A stretch of DNA of 34,908 nt, taken from assembly GCA_021848885.1 (NCBI GenBank), contig JAJZTN010000007.1:1-34908 (forward strand), in the 5' to 3' direction. Positions 1 through 8,987 of the stretch are shown here, piece after piece; positions within the stretch are counted from its first letter, which is position 1; each line of letters starts with the position of its first letter. Under the pieces are notes generated by a model. That model had not been told where the DNA came from. It made no database searches and saw nothing but the letters and a program-made list of their open reading frames with translations. The translations under genes were made by a program, and so were the position numbers. This DNA is from Actinomycetes bacterium. Its GTDB lineage: Bacteria; Actinomycetota; Actinomycetes; JAJZTN01.

Positions 1-468
1 CGCGCACAGCTCGTCGGTCTGCTTCAGCCGTCGGCGGGCGAATCGCTTCTGCGACCAACCGCCGGCGGCGGTGCGACCCTGCACGTGCCGGGTGCCGACC
101 CGGGCCTCGGCAAGGACGCCGGACTGGACCACGCCCGCCGCGAACCCACCGCGTCGCACCAGCAGCAGGCCGACCCGGCGCGGCCGGGCGAGGTGGTCGA
201 GCAGGGCCGCCAACGGGTCGAGCGGCCCGGGCCGCAGCGGGCCAAACGGCACCGTGAGCTCGGCCTGCAGCCCGTCACCGGCGCGCACCTGGACGAGGTG
301 GGCATCCGCGCTGAGCGTGGCGGTCAGCCCGCTGTGCGCCTGCCCCAACCGGTCCAGCCAGCCGGGCATCCGGGCCGCCGGGACCTCCACCCGCCGTGGC
401 GAGGTCGTGTCGGCGGGAGGGACCCGACCGGGGGTCGGGTCGGCCTCAGACGTTGAATCCGAGGGCAC
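1..468 (-). CDS. acVLRF1-family (actinobacterial Vms1/ANKZF1-like) release factor / peptidyl-tRNA hydrolase, C-terminus truncated by window edge
   Basis: Manual reverse-strand translation is open from GTG at 468 to position 1: MPSDSTSEADPTPGRVPPADTTSPRRVEVPAARMPGWLDRLGQAHSGLTATLSADAHLVQVRAGDGLQAELTVPFGPL...GVLAEARVGTRHVQGRTAAGGWSQKRFARRRLKQTDELCA. The GRTAAGGWSQKRFARRR segment resembles the acVLRF1 catalytic-loop signature. Start codon uncertain; a GTG or ATG near the RRVEV/MPGW region is also possible. Confidence 0.75.
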   Translation of the reverse strand, partial: MPSDSTSEADPTPGRVPPADTTSPRRVEVPAARMPGWLDRLGQAHSGLTATLSADAHLVQVRAGDGLQAELTVPFGPLRPGPLDPLAALLDHLARPRRVGLLLVRRGGFAAGVVQSGVLAEARVGTRHVQGRTAAGGWSQKRFARRRLKQTDELCA

Positions 469-769
469 GCAGCTGCTCGCGTCCCTCGTCGGTGATCTTG
501 TCGGGCCCCCATGGCGGCATCCAGACCCAGTTGATCCGGAAGTCCTTGACGATGCCCTCCAACGCCATCTGGGTCTGGTCCTCGATGACGTCGGTGAGCG
601 GGCAGGCCGCGGAGGTCAGCGTCATGTCCAGCGTGACGACGTTGTCCGGGCTCACCGTGATGCCGTAGACGAGCCCGAGGTCGACGACGTTGATGCCCAG
701 CTCGGGGTCAACAACATCGCGCATCGCCTCCTCGATGTCGTCCTGGGTCAGCGTCGACGTCTCGGTCAT
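446..769 (-). CDS. sufT: SufT-like metal-sulfur cluster assembly factor (MIP18/DUF59 family)
   Basis: MTETSTLTQDDIEEAMRDVVDPELGINVVDLGLVYGI...MTLTSAACPLTDVIEDQ...VWMPPWGPDKITDEGREQLRALGFNV; ATGA overlap with the sufU stop. Confidence 0.9.
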   Translation of the reverse strand: MTETSTLTQDDIEEAMRDVVDPELGINVVDLGLVYGITVSPDNVVTLDMTLTSAACPLTDVIEDQTQMALEGIVKDFRINWVWMPPWGPDKITDEGREQLRALGFNV

Positions 770-1314
770 GACAGCTCCTCCTGTGCCGTGCCGTTCACCT
801 GGGCCGTGACGCGCACCCCGCTGGGTCCTACGCCGCCCGCCCGGGCGCCTTCGGTCCCGGCTGCCTGCGCGAGAGCGTCCTTGAAGGCCATCCAGCCCAA
901 CAGCGCGCACTTCACCCTGGCCGGGTAGCGGGCCACTCCGGCAAAGGCGACCGCGTCCTCGAGCCTGTCCTCGAGTCCGTCCTCGTCGGGGCTGTGCTGG
1001 CCACGCGACTGCATGAGGGTGAGGAACTCCTCCCCCAGCGCCAGGGCCTCGGTCAGGCTGCGTCCGATGACCAGGTCGGTCATGACCGACGTCGAGGCCT
1101 GGCTTATCGAGCAGCCCTCTCCGACGTAGGAGACGTCGGCGACCGTGGTCTGTGCCCCATCCCCGTCCAGGTGCACCCGCAGGGTGATCTCGTCTCCGCA
1201 GGTCGGGTTGACGTGGTGCACCTCAGCCTCGAAGGGCTCGCGCAACCCACGGTGGTGCGGGTGACGGTAGTGGTCGAGGATGATCTCCTGGTAGAGCGCG
1301 TCGACGTCCATCAT
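766..1314 (-). CDS. sufU: SufU Fe-S cluster assembly sulfurtransferase
   Basis: MMDVDALYQEIILDHYRHPHHRG...NPTCGDEI...GEGCSISQAS...RVKCALLGW with the three conserved Cys; start overlaps the sufS stop. Confidence 0.93.
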   Translation of the reverse strand: MMDVDALYQEIILDHYRHPHHRGLREPFEAEVHHVNPTCGDEITLRVHLDGDGAQTTVADVSYVGEGCSISQASTSVMTDLVIGRSLTEALALGEEFLTLMQSRGQHSPDEDGLEDRLEDAVAFAGVARYPARVKCALLGWMAFKDALAQAAGTEGARAGGVGPSGVRVTAQVNGTAQEELS

Positions 1315-2567
1315 CACCGCCGGAAGTAGCCGAGCACCCGGTGCAGGCCGGCGACGAGCGCGTCGACCTCGGCCGTGGTGCTGTAGAGGTAGAACGAGGC
1401 CCGCGTGGTGGCCGGCACGCCGAAGCGCTGGCACACCGGTCGGGCACAGTGGTGCCCGACCCGCACCGCCACCCCCAACGAGTCGAGCACCTGCCCGACG
1501 TCATGCGGGTGGATGCCCTCGACGGTGAAGGAGACCGCCCCACCCCGGTCCACCGGTTGGGAGGGGCCGATGATGCGCAGCGTGGGCACCTCGCTCAGCA
1601 GCTCCAGCGCGTACGCCGTGACAGCCTGCTCGTGGGCTGCGACATTGGCCATGCCCAGCGTGGACAGGTACTCGACCGCGGCGCGCAGCCCGACCGCCTC
1701 GGCGATGGGCGGGGTGCCGGCCTCGAACCGGTGCGGCAGGTCGGCGTAAGTGGCCGAGTCCATGCTGACCGACTCGATCATCTCGCCTCCGCCGAGGAAC
1801 GGCGGCAGCTCGCTCAGCACTTCCTCGCGCATCCACAGCACCCCGATGCCGGTCGGGCCGCACATCTTGTGCCCGGTGAAGGCCACCGCGTCCACTCCCA
1901 GCGCGCCGACGTCGACCGGCAGCTGCGGCACCGACTGGCTGGCGTCCAGAATGACCAGCGCACCGACCTCGTGGGCCCGCTCCCGCACCGCCTGGACCGG
2001 GTTGAGCGTGCCGAGGATGTTGGACACGTGCACGAACGAGACGACCTTCGTGCGCGCGGTGATCACCCGGTCCAGGTCGGCAAGGTCCAGCCGACCGTCG
2101 TCGGTTATGCCCATCCAGCGCAGCCGCGCCCCGGTCCGCTGCGCCAGCAGCTGCCAGGGCACGAGGTTGGAGTGGTGCTCCATCTCGGTGATGACGATCT
2201 CGTCGCCTGGACCCACCCGGTGGCGCGGTTCCGCCCAGGCCAGCACGTTGGCGACCAGGTTGATCGCCTCGGTGGAGTTCTTGGTGAACACCACCTCGCG
2301 CCGGCTGGGCGCCCCGATGAAGCCGGCCACGCTGTCCCGGGCCCCTTCGTAGGCCGCGGTGGCCTCCTCGGCCAGCACGTGCACACCACGGTGCACGTTC
2401 GCGTTGTGGTGTTCGTAGTAGTCCGTCATGGCGTCCAGGACGGACCGGGGCTTCTGCGACGTCGCCGCGCTGTCCAGGTAGACCAACGGACGGTCCCCGT
2501 GCACCACCCGGTCCAGGGCCGGGAAGTCCTTGCGGACCGCCTCCACGTCCAGACCCGTTGCGCTCAC
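1314..2567 (-). CDS. sufS: SufS-type cysteine desulfurase
   Basis: 417 aa; PLVYLDSAATSQKPRSVLDAM, FTGHKMCGPTGIGVLW (PLP lysine), VRVGHHCARPVCQRFG (active-site Cys). Confidence 0.95.
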   Translation of the reverse strand: MSATGLDVEAVRKDFPALDRVVHGDRPLVYLDSAATSQKPRSVLDAMTDYYEHHNANVHRGVHVLAEEATAAYEGARDSVAGFIGAPSRREVVFTKNSTEAINLVANVLAWAEPRHRVGPGDEIVITEMEHHSNLVPWQLLAQRTGARLRWMGITDDGRLDLADLDRVITARTKVVSFVHVSNILGTLNPVQAVRERAHEVGALVILDASQSVPQLPVDVGALGVDAVAFTGHKMCGPTGIGVLWMREEVLSELPPFLGGGEMIESVSMDSATYADLPHRFEAGTPPIAEAVGLRAAVEYLSTLGMANVAAHEQAVTAYALELLSEVPTLRIIGPSQPVDRGGAVSFTVEGIHPHDVGQVLDSLGVAVRVGHHCARPVCQRFGVPATTRASFYLYSTTAEVDALVAGLHRVLGYFRR

Positions 2568-3328
2568 GCCGTCGCGCCCGCCGTCACGTAGCCCTCGTAG
2601 CCGCTCTGCTCGAGCCGCTCGGCCAGCTCGGGGCCACCCTCCTCGACGATGCGACCGTCGATGAAAACGTGCACGAAGTCGGGGGTGACGTAGCGCAGGA
2701 TGCGGGTGTAGTGGGTGATCAGCAGCACGCCGATCTCGCCGCCGGCCCGCACCTGGTTGACCCCCTCGGAGACGACGCGCAGGGCGTCGACGTCCAGCCC
2801 CGAGTCGGTCTCGTCCAGGATCGCGATCCTGGGCTTGAGCAGCTGCAGTTGAAGGATCTCGTGACGCTTCTTCTCCCCGCCGGAGAAGCCGGCGTTGACG
2901 TCACGCTCGGCGAAGGCCGGGTCTATGGAAAGACCGATCATCGCCTCCTTGACCTCCTTGACCCAGGCACGCAGCTTGGGTGCCTCGCCGCGCACCGCTG
3001 TGGCCGCCGTGCGCAGGAAGTTCGACACCGACACACCGGGAACCTCGACGGGGTACTGCATCGCCAGGAAGAGGCCGGCCCTGGCCCGCTGGTCAACGCT
3101 CATCGCCAGCAGGTCGGCGCCGTCGAGGGTGACCGACCCGGCGGTGATGGTGTACTTCGGGTGCCCGGCCAGGGAGTAGGCCAGCGTCGACTTGCCCGAG
3201 CCGTTCGGGCCCATGATCGCGTGGGTCTCGCCTGGTCGGACGGTCAGGTCGACCCCGCGAAGGATCTCCTTCGGGCCCGACTCGGTGTCGACCGAGACGT
3301 GCAGGTCGCGGATCTGGAGCGTGCTCAC
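2564..3328 (-). CDS. sufC: Fe-S cluster assembly ATPase SufC
   Basis: 254 aa ABC ATPase: GPNGSGKSTLAYSLAGHPKY, FSGGEKKRHEILQL, DETDSGLDVDALRVVSEGVN. Confidence 0.96.
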   Translation of the reverse strand: MSTLQIRDLHVSVDTESGPKEILRGVDLTVRPGETHAIMGPNGSGKSTLAYSLAGHPKYTITAGSVTLDGADLLAMSVDQRARAGLFLAMQYPVEVPGVSVSNFLRTAATAVRGEAPKLRAWVKEVKEAMIGLSIDPAFAERDVNAGFSGGEKKRHEILQLQLLKPRIAILDETDSGLDVDALRVVSEGVNQVRAGGEIGVLLITHYTRILRYVTPDFVHVFIDGRIVEEGGPELAERLEQSGYEGYVTAGATA

Positions 3329-3332
3329 GGGT

Positions 3333-3686
3333 TCAGCTCTCCTTGGCGCTGCTGGACGCGGCGGTCGCGTCGAGTGGGCAGGTGACGTCGATGAGGATGT
3401 CCTCGCCGTCGACCCTTATGGGATACACCGGCACCGGCTCGGTGGCCGGCAGGCCGGTCGGTCGACCGGAGCGCAGGTCGAAGCGTGACCCGTGCAGCCA
3501 GCACTCGATGGTGCTGCCCTCGATCTCGCCCTCGGACAGCGAGACGTTGGCGTGCGAGCAGGTGTCGCCGATGGCGTAGTACTCCCCGTCGCTGCGGACC
3601 ACAGCCACCGCGACACCGTCGACCTCGACCTGCACCGCGCCGGGCACCGGCACGTCCGACACGGAGCAGACCCGCACGAAGCTCAT
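3333..3686 (-). CDS. Rieske-type [2Fe-2S] ferredoxin embedded in the SUF operon
   Basis: MSFVRVCSVSDVPVPGAVQVEVDG...DTCSHANVSLSEGEIEGSTIECWLHGSRFDLRSG; CxH...CxxH Rieske ligands; start overlaps the sufD stop. Confidence 0.9.
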   Translation of the reverse strand: MSFVRVCSVSDVPVPGAVQVEVDGVAVAVVRSDGEYYAIGDTCSHANVSLSEGEIEGSTIECWLHGSRFDLRSGRPTGLPATEPVPVYPIRVDGEDILIDVTCPLDATAASSSAKES

Positions 3687-4978
3687 GCCCCGGCTCCCTC
3701 GAGCTCGGCCTCCACGGCCCGGTGCAGGCGCTCGGTCAGGCTGGGGACGCCCACCTGGTTGATCAGCTCCGCGAAGAAACCACGCACCACGAGTCGGCGT
3801 GCCTCGGCCTCCGGGATGCCCCGCGCCTGCAGGTAGAAGAGCTGCTCGTCGTCGAAACGGCCCGTCGCGCTGGCGTGCCCGGCGCCGGTGATCTCGCCGG
3901 TCTCGATCTCCAGGTTGGGCACCGAGTCGGCCCGGGCTCCCTCGGACAGCACCAGGTTGCGGTTGGACTCGTAGGTGTCGGTGCCCTCGGCGTTGGCTCG
4001 GATGAGCACGTCGCCGACCCACACCGTCCGGGCGTCCTTGCCCTGCAAGGCACCCTTGTAGGTGACCCTGCTGCGGCAGGAGGGCACGGCATGGTCGACG
4101 AAGAGGCGGTGCTCGAAATGCTGGCCTGCGTCGGCGAAGTACATGCCGAGCAGCTCGGCCTGCGCGCCGGGACCGGCGAAGGTGACCGACGGGGTGATCC
4201 GGACCAGGTCGCCACCGAGGCTGACCACGACATGGCGCAGCCGGGCGTCGTGGTCCAGGCGGGCATGGTGCGCGCTGGCGTGCACGCCCTCATCGGTCCA
4301 GGACTGCAACGACACCAGCGTCAGCTCCGCGCCGGGGCCGACCAGGATCTCGACGTTGTCGGCGTAGGTGGCCGTGCCGGTGTGGTCGAGCACCACGACC
4401 GCCCGGGCGTGGGCACCGACCTCGACCAGGAGATGACCGAAGGCCAGGCCACCGCCGCCCTCACCGCGCAGGCTGACCAGCACCGGGTCCGCGACGCTGA
4501 GACCGGCCGGCACGCTCAGCACGGTGGCCCGTTCGAAACCCGACCAGGCTGCCGCGGCCACCCGGTCACCGGGTACGCCGGCCCGGCCCAGCCGAGCGTC
4601 GCCGCGCTCGAGCTGCTCGACCGTGACTGGGCCGGCCTGACCGACCTCGACGAGGACCTTGCCGACCGGCATGGTGCCCCCGTCAGCGCCCTGCCCACCG
4701 GGCTGCCACTCCGGCAGGCCTGCCAGCCTGTCCAGCGGGGTGAATCGCCACTCCTCCTCGCGGCCGCTGGGCACCGGGAAGTCGGCCAGGTCGAAGGAGG
4801 TCCGCCGGGACGCCCGGCTCTGCTCGGGCACCACGGGGGGGCCACCGTGCGAGTGCGGACGCGACTCGACGCTGCCCGCCCCGCTCGGTGCGGGCAGCGT
4901 CGAGTGCTCGGGGCTGAGCTGCCCGGCGGTCGGCTGCGTCACTGGATCGTGCTCCTCGGTGTCGGCGTGGGTGGTCAA
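3683..4978 (-). CDS. sufD: Fe-S cluster assembly protein SufD
   Basis: 431 aa SufBD-family protein following sufB, with conserved C-terminal GRFDDEQLFYLQARGIPEAEARRLVVRGFFAELI. Confidence 0.93.
   Translation of the reverse strand: MTTHADTEEHDPVTQPTAGQLSPEHSTLPAPSGAGSVESRPHSHGGPPVVPEQSRASRRTSFDLADFPVPSGREEEWRFTPLDRLAGLPEWQPGGQGADGGTMPVGKVLVEVGQAGPVTVEQLERGDARLGRAGVPGDRVAAAAWSGFERATVLSVPAGLSVADPVLVSLRGEGGGGLAFGHLLVEVGAHARAVVVLDHTGTATYADNVEILVGPGAELTLVSLQSWTDEGVHASAHHARLDHDARLRHVVVSLGGDLVRITPSVTFAGPGAQAELLGMYFADAGQHFEHRLFVDHAVPSCRSRVTYKGALQGKDARTVWVGDVLIRANAEGTDTYESNRNLVLSEGARADSVPNLEIETGEITGAGHASATGRFDDEQLFYLQARGIPEAEARRLVVRGFFAELINQVGVPSLTERLHRAVEAELEGAGA
4864..4905. repeat. Perfect 16-bp inverted repeat (10-nt spacer) inside the sufD coding sequence
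   Basis: ACTCGACGCTGCCCGC (4864-4879) and GCGGGCAGCGTCGAGT (4890-4905) are exact reverse complements. Confidence 0.97.
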
Positions 4979-4996
4979 CGGGGCGGGGCCGGTGGG

Positions 4997-6421
4997 TCAG
5001 CCGACCGCACCCTCCATCTGCAGCTCGATGAGCCGGTTGAGCTCCAGGGCGTACTCCATGGGCAGCTCGCGAGCGATCGGCTCGACGAACCCGCGCACGA
5101 TCATGGCCATCGCCTCCTCCTCGCTCAGGCCGCGGCTCATCAGGTAGAAGAGCTGGTCCTCGCTGACCTTCGACACCGTCGCCTCGTGCCCCATCGCCAC
5201 GTCGTCCTCGCGGATGTCGACGTAGGGGTAGGTGTCCGAGCGGCTGATCTGGTCCACCAGCAACGCGTCGCAGCGGACCGTGCTGCGCGAGTGGTGCGCG
5301 CCCTCCTGCACCTGGACCAGCCCGCGGTAGGAGGTCCGCCCGCCCCCGCGTGCCACGGACTTGCTCACGATCGTGGAGGAGGTGTGCGGTGCGGCGTGCA
5401 CCATCTTGGCCCCGGCGTCCTGGTGCTGGCCCTGGCCGGCGAAGGCGATCGAGAGGGTCTCGCCCTTGGCGTGCTCCCCCATGAGCCACACCGCGGGGTA
5501 CTTCATGGTCACCTTGGAGCCGATGTTGCCGTCGATCCACTCCATCGTCGCCCCGGCGTGTGCCACCGCCCGTTTGGTGACCAGGTTGTAGACGTTGTTC
5601 GACCAGTTCTGGATGGTCGTGTAGCGGACCCGGGCGTTGGCCTTGACGATGATCTCCACGACCGCGCTGTGCAGGGAGTCGGAGGAGTAGATCGGCGCCG
5701 TACAGCCCTCGACGTAGTGCACGTAGGAGCCCTCGTCGGCGATGATCAGGGTCCGCTCGAACTGGCCCATGTTCTCGGTGTTGATCCGGAAGTAGGCCTG
5801 CAGCGGGATGTCGACGTGCACCCCCGGGGGCACGTAGATGAACGACCCACCGGACCACACGGCGCTGTTGAGCGCGGCGAACTTGTTGTCCCCGATCGGG
5901 ATGACCGATCCGAAGTACTCCTTGAAGACCTCCGGGTGCTCCCGCAGACCGGTGTCGGTGTCGAGGAAGATCACGCCCTGGGCCTCGAGGTCCTCGCGGA
6001 TCTTGTGGTAGACGACCTCGGACTCGTACTGCGCGGCCACCCCGGCGATCAGCCGGCGCTTCTCCGCCTCGGGTATGCCCAGGCGGTCGTAGGTGCGCTT
6101 GATGTCCTCGGGCAGCTCGTCCCAGCTGCTCGCCTGCTTCTCGGTCGAGCGGACGAAGTACTTGATGTTGTCGAAGTCGATCCCGCTCAGGTCCGAGCCC
6201 CAGGTGGGCATCGGCTTGCGCTCGAAGAGCCGAAGACCCTTCAGCCGCAGCGCCAGCATCCACTCCGGCTCGCCCTTGCGGCCCGAGATGTCACGCACCA
6301 CGGCCTCGGACAGACCCCGCTGCGCGACCGCGCCGGCCACGTCGGAGTCGGCCCAGCCGTAGGAGTAGCGGCCCAGGCCGTCGAGCTCGGGGTGTAGCCG
6401 GGATTCGGTGGTGCTGGTCAT
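4997..6421 (-). CDS. sufB: Fe-S cluster assembly protein SufB
   Basis: Start [27 protein letters not shown] (ATG at 6421), 474 aa; SufB signatures KKEP-like [17 protein letters not shown] and [21 protein letters not shown]. Confidence 0.95.
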   Translation of the reverse strand: MTSTTESRLHPELDGLGRYSYGWADSDVAGAVAQRGLSEAVVRDISGRKGEPEWMLALRLKGLRLFERKPMPTWGSDLSGIDFDNIKYFVRSTEKQASSWDELPEDIKRTYDRLGIPEAEKRRLIAGVAAQYESEVVYHKIREDLEAQGVIFLDTDTGLREHPEVFKEYFGSVIPIGDNKFAALNSAVWSGGSFIYVPPGVHVDIPLQAYFRINTENMGQFERTLIIADEGSYVHYVEGCTAPIYSSDSLHSAVVEIIVKANARVRYTTIQNWSNNVYNLVTKRAVAHAGATMEWIDGNIGSKVTMKYPAVWLMGEHAKGETLSIAFAGQGQHQDAGAKMVHAAPHTSSTIVSKSVARGGGRTSYRGLVQVQEGAHHSRSTVRCDALLVDQISRSDTYPYVDIREDDVAMGHEATVSKVSEDQLFYLMSRGLSEEEAMAMIVRGFVEPIARELPMEYALELNRLIELQMEGAVG

Positions 6422-6449
6422 GGCCTCAGACCTTCCGGGGTGTCGACGG

Positions 6450-7166
6450 TCACGGGAGAACGTGTCGAGGGAGAACGGACTGCTGCGCGGGGCTGGGCTG
6501 GCCGGCACCGCTCGGGGCTGGGACGAAGGTGGTGCAGACCCCGTCGCCGTGCGCGATGGTGGCCAGCCGCTGCACGTGGGTGCCGAGCAACCGGGACAGC
6601 ATCTCGGTCTCGGCCTCGCACAGCTGCGGGAACTGCACGGCCACATGCGCGACCGGGCAGTGGTGCTGGCACAGCTGCTCGCCGTGCCCGGAGGGGGCCC
6701 CTTGGGTGGAGGCGGCGTAGCCGTCGGCGGACAGCGCCTGCGCCAGCACCCTGGCGCGCTGGGCCGGCGGTGCGGCGGCCACGGTGGCCGCGTGGCGCAC
6801 CTCCAGCTCGGCGACCTGTGCGCGGGCGAACTCCAGCACGGCCTGGTCACCGGCCGTGCTGGCCAGGAAGCGCAGCGCGCTGGCGGCCAGGTCGTCGTAC
6901 GCGTGATGGAAACCGGAGCGGCCGAAGTCGGTGAGGGCGAAGAGCTTGGCCGGTCGGCCGCGGCCACGGACCCGGACGCGACGTGGCTGGCGCACCTCGG
7001 CGGCGCCCTCGGCGACGAGCACGTCGAGGTGGCGGCGCACGGCCGCGGCAGTGAGCTCGAGCTGGCTCGCCAGGGTCGCGGCGGTGGCGGGGCCGTGCTC
7101 CAACAAGGCACGCATCACCCGGTCCCGGGTGCGGTCCTCGACCGCGGTGGCCTGCACGAATTCCAC
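6450..7166 (-). CDS. sufR: SufR-like [4Fe-4S] winged-helix transcriptional repressor of the SUF operon
   Basis: 238 aa; N-terminal HTH ([34 protein letters not shown]); C-terminal CxxxC-x12-C ([22 protein letters not shown]); upstream of and co-directional with sufB. Confidence 0.9.
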   Translation of the reverse strand: MEFVQATAVEDRTRDRVMRALLEHGPATAATLASQLELTAAAVRRHLDVLVAEGAAEVRQPRRVRVRGRGRPAKLFALTDFGRSGFHHAYDDLAASALRFLASTAGDQAVLEFARAQVAELEVRHAATVAAAPPAQRARVLAQALSADGYAASTQGAPSGHGEQLCQHHCPVAHVAVQFPQLCEAETEMLSRLLGTHVQRLATIAHGDGVCTTFVPAPSGAGQPSPAQQSVLPRHVLP

Positions 7167-7177
7167 AACGACAGTGT
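7163..7177. promoter_or_regulatory. Candidate SufR operator overlapping the sufR start codon
   Basis: Minus strand ACACT-GTCGT-TGTGG (plus strand CCACA-ACGAC-AGTGT); also a perfect CCACA-N7-TGTGG palindrome. Resembles the ACACT-N5-TGTGA operator I recall for mycobacterial SufR. Confidence 0.5.
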
Positions 7178-7261
7178 GGCGTAAATGCCGGGGAGGCTCA
7201 ACTCCTGGTCAGGTCGACGGCACCGCTGCGCCCCAGGGCCGGATCAGCGGTGCGCCCTGCC

Positions 7262-7267
7262 TACACT
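7262..7267 (+). promoter_or_regulatory. Putative -10 box (TACACT) for the ABC exporter operon
   Basis: TACACT (TANNNT) ends 6 nt before the GTG at 7274, as expected for a leaderless transcript. Confidence 0.45.
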
Positions 7268-7273
7268 CGCAGC

Positions 7274-8194
7274 GTGCCAGCCCCCGCCGTCGAGGTCATC
7301 GACCTCGTCAAGCGCTACGGCGACCTGGTCGCGGTCGACGGGTTGAGCTTCGAGGTGCCCGCCGCCACGGTGACCGCCGTGCTGGGCCCCAACGGGGCCG
7401 GCAAGACCTCCACGGTCGAGTGCTGCGAGGGCTACCGTCGCCCGGATCGGGGAAGCGTGCGGGTGCTCGGTCTGGACCCGCGCCGGGACGGTCACCGGCT
7501 GCGCCCGCGGGTTGGGGTGATGCTGCAGCAGGGCGGCATCTATCCCACGGTCCGCGCCGTGGAGATGCTCCGCCACGTCGCGGGCCTGCACGCGCACCCC
7601 CTCGACGTGGACATGCTGGTGGAACGGCTCGGGCTGGGCGCCACCGGACGCACGCCGTTCCGTCGACTCTCCGGCGGGCAGCAGCAACGCCTCAGTCTCG
7701 CCCTTGCCGTGGTCGGTCGCCCCGAGCTGGTCTTTCTCGACGAGCCGACAGCGGGGCTGGACCCTCAGGCCCGACGGGCCACGTGGGACCTGATCGCCCA
7801 GCTGCGCACCGACGGGGTCACCGTCGTGCTGACCACGCACTACTTGGAGGAGGCCGAGCGGCTGGCCGACCGGGTCCTCGTGGTGGATCACGGCAGGGTC
7901 ATCGCCGCGGGGTCCCCCGCCGAGCTGACCCACAGGGAGGGCCAGGGCGCGCTGCGCTTCCGCGCCCCGGCCGGGCTGGACCTGGCGTCCTTGCGGGCGG
8001 CACTGCCCGATGCCGTCACCGTCGCCGAGTCGAGCTCGGGTGGCTACGAGGTCCGCGGCGCGTTGGACCCCCACCTGGTCGCCGCCGTCACCACCTGGTG
8101 CGCCACGCACGGCGTGATGCCGGAGGGCCTCACCTTGGCCCGGCGCAGCCTTGAGGACGTCTTCCTCGAGCTCACCGGACGGGAGCTGCGATGA
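7274..8194 (+). CDS. ABC-2 type exporter, ATP-binding subunit (DrrA/CcmA-like)
   Basis: GPNGAGKTSTVECCEGY, RLSGGQQQRLSLALA, FLDEPTAGLDPQARR; start placed at GTG 7274 because of the -10 box; the ORF track start at 7250 would lie upstream of that -10. Confidence 0.88.
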   Translation: MPAPAVEVIDLVKRYGDLVAVDGLSFEVPAATVTAVLGPNGAGKTSTVECCEGYRRPDRGSVRVLGLDPRRDGHRLRPRVGVMLQQGGIYPTVRAVEMLRHVAGLHAHPLDVDMLVERLGLGATGRTPFRRLSGGQQQRLSLALAVVGRPELVFLDEPTAGLDPQARRATWDLIAQLRTDGVTVVLTTHYLEEAERLADRVLVVDHGRVIAAGSPAELTHREGQGALRFRAPAGLDLASLRAALPDAVTVAESSSGGYEVRGALDPHLVAAVTTWCATHGVMPEGLTLARRSLEDVFLELTGRELR

Positions 8195-8976
8195 GCCGCA
8201 CCGACCCCGTCCCCGACCACCCCTTCGCCCCGCGCCCCGGCGCCGCGGGAGTGCCCCAGATGCTGGCCCGCCAGACCAGCCTCGAGCTGCGGCTGCTGTT
8301 GCGCAACGGCGAGCAGCTGCTCATCACCCTGGTCATCCCGATCCTCGTCCTGGTCGGGGTCTCCCTGGTGCACGCGGTGGATGTGGGCTCGGGTCGGCGC
8401 ATCGACGTGGTCACCCCAGGGGTCTTCTCCCTGGCGGTGCTGTCCACCGCGTTCACCTCACTGGCGATAGCCACCGGGTTCGAACGCCGCTACGGGGTGC
8501 TCAAGCGGCTCGGTGCCACCCCGTTGCCGCGCTGGGGGCTCATAGCGGCCAAGAGCGCGACAGTGCTCGTGGTCGAGCTGGGGCAGCTGCTCGTGCTGGC
8601 CGGTGTCGCGTCGTCCCTGGGATGGTCGCCGCGCGGGAGCTGGCTGGAGCTGGTGCCGCTGCTGCTGGTGGGCACGGCCGCCTTCAGCGGGCTGGGACTG
8701 CTGATGGCCGGGACGCTGCGCGCCGAGGCGACCCTGGCCGCGGCGAACCTTGTCTGGCTGCTGCTGCTGGCCGGAGGCGGCATCATCGTCCCGCTGTCCC
8801 GGCTTCCCGCCGGGGTGGCTGCCGGACTCTCCGTGCTGCCCTCGGCGGCACTCACCGAGGGGATGCGGGCGGTGCTGCAGCACGGTTCGGGACTGCCCGC
8901 CGGCCCGCTGGTGGTTCTCGCGGTCTGGGCACTGCTCGGGGTCGGCACGGCATCTGTCGCGTTCCGCTGGGAGTGA
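8191..8976 (+). CDS. ABC-2 type exporter, permease subunit
   Basis: 261 aa with several hydrophobic segments; ATGA overlap with the ATPase gene; GFERRYGVLKRLGATPLPRW is typical of ABC-2 permeases. Confidence 0.87.
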   Translation: MSRTDPVPDHPFAPRPGAAGVPQMLARQTSLELRLLLRNGEQLLITLVIPILVLVGVSLVHAVDVGSGRRIDVVTPGVFSLAVLSTAFTSLAIATGFERRYGVLKRLGATPLPRWGLIAAKSATVLVVELGQLLVLAGVASSLGWSPRGSWLELVPLLLVGTAAFSGLGLLMAGTLRAEATLAAANLVWLLLLAGGGIIVPLSRLPAGVAAGLSVLPSAALTEGMRAVLQHGSGLPAGPLVVLAVWALLGVGTASVAFRWE

Positions 8977-8987
8977 GGAGACCCGCT

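Noticed and set aside
3485-6397. 970-aa plus-strand ORF opposite sufD/sufB
   Set aside because: Shadow ORF from high third-position GC; low-complexity H/R/G/V-rich translation, antisense to well-supported sufB, sufD and Rieske genes.
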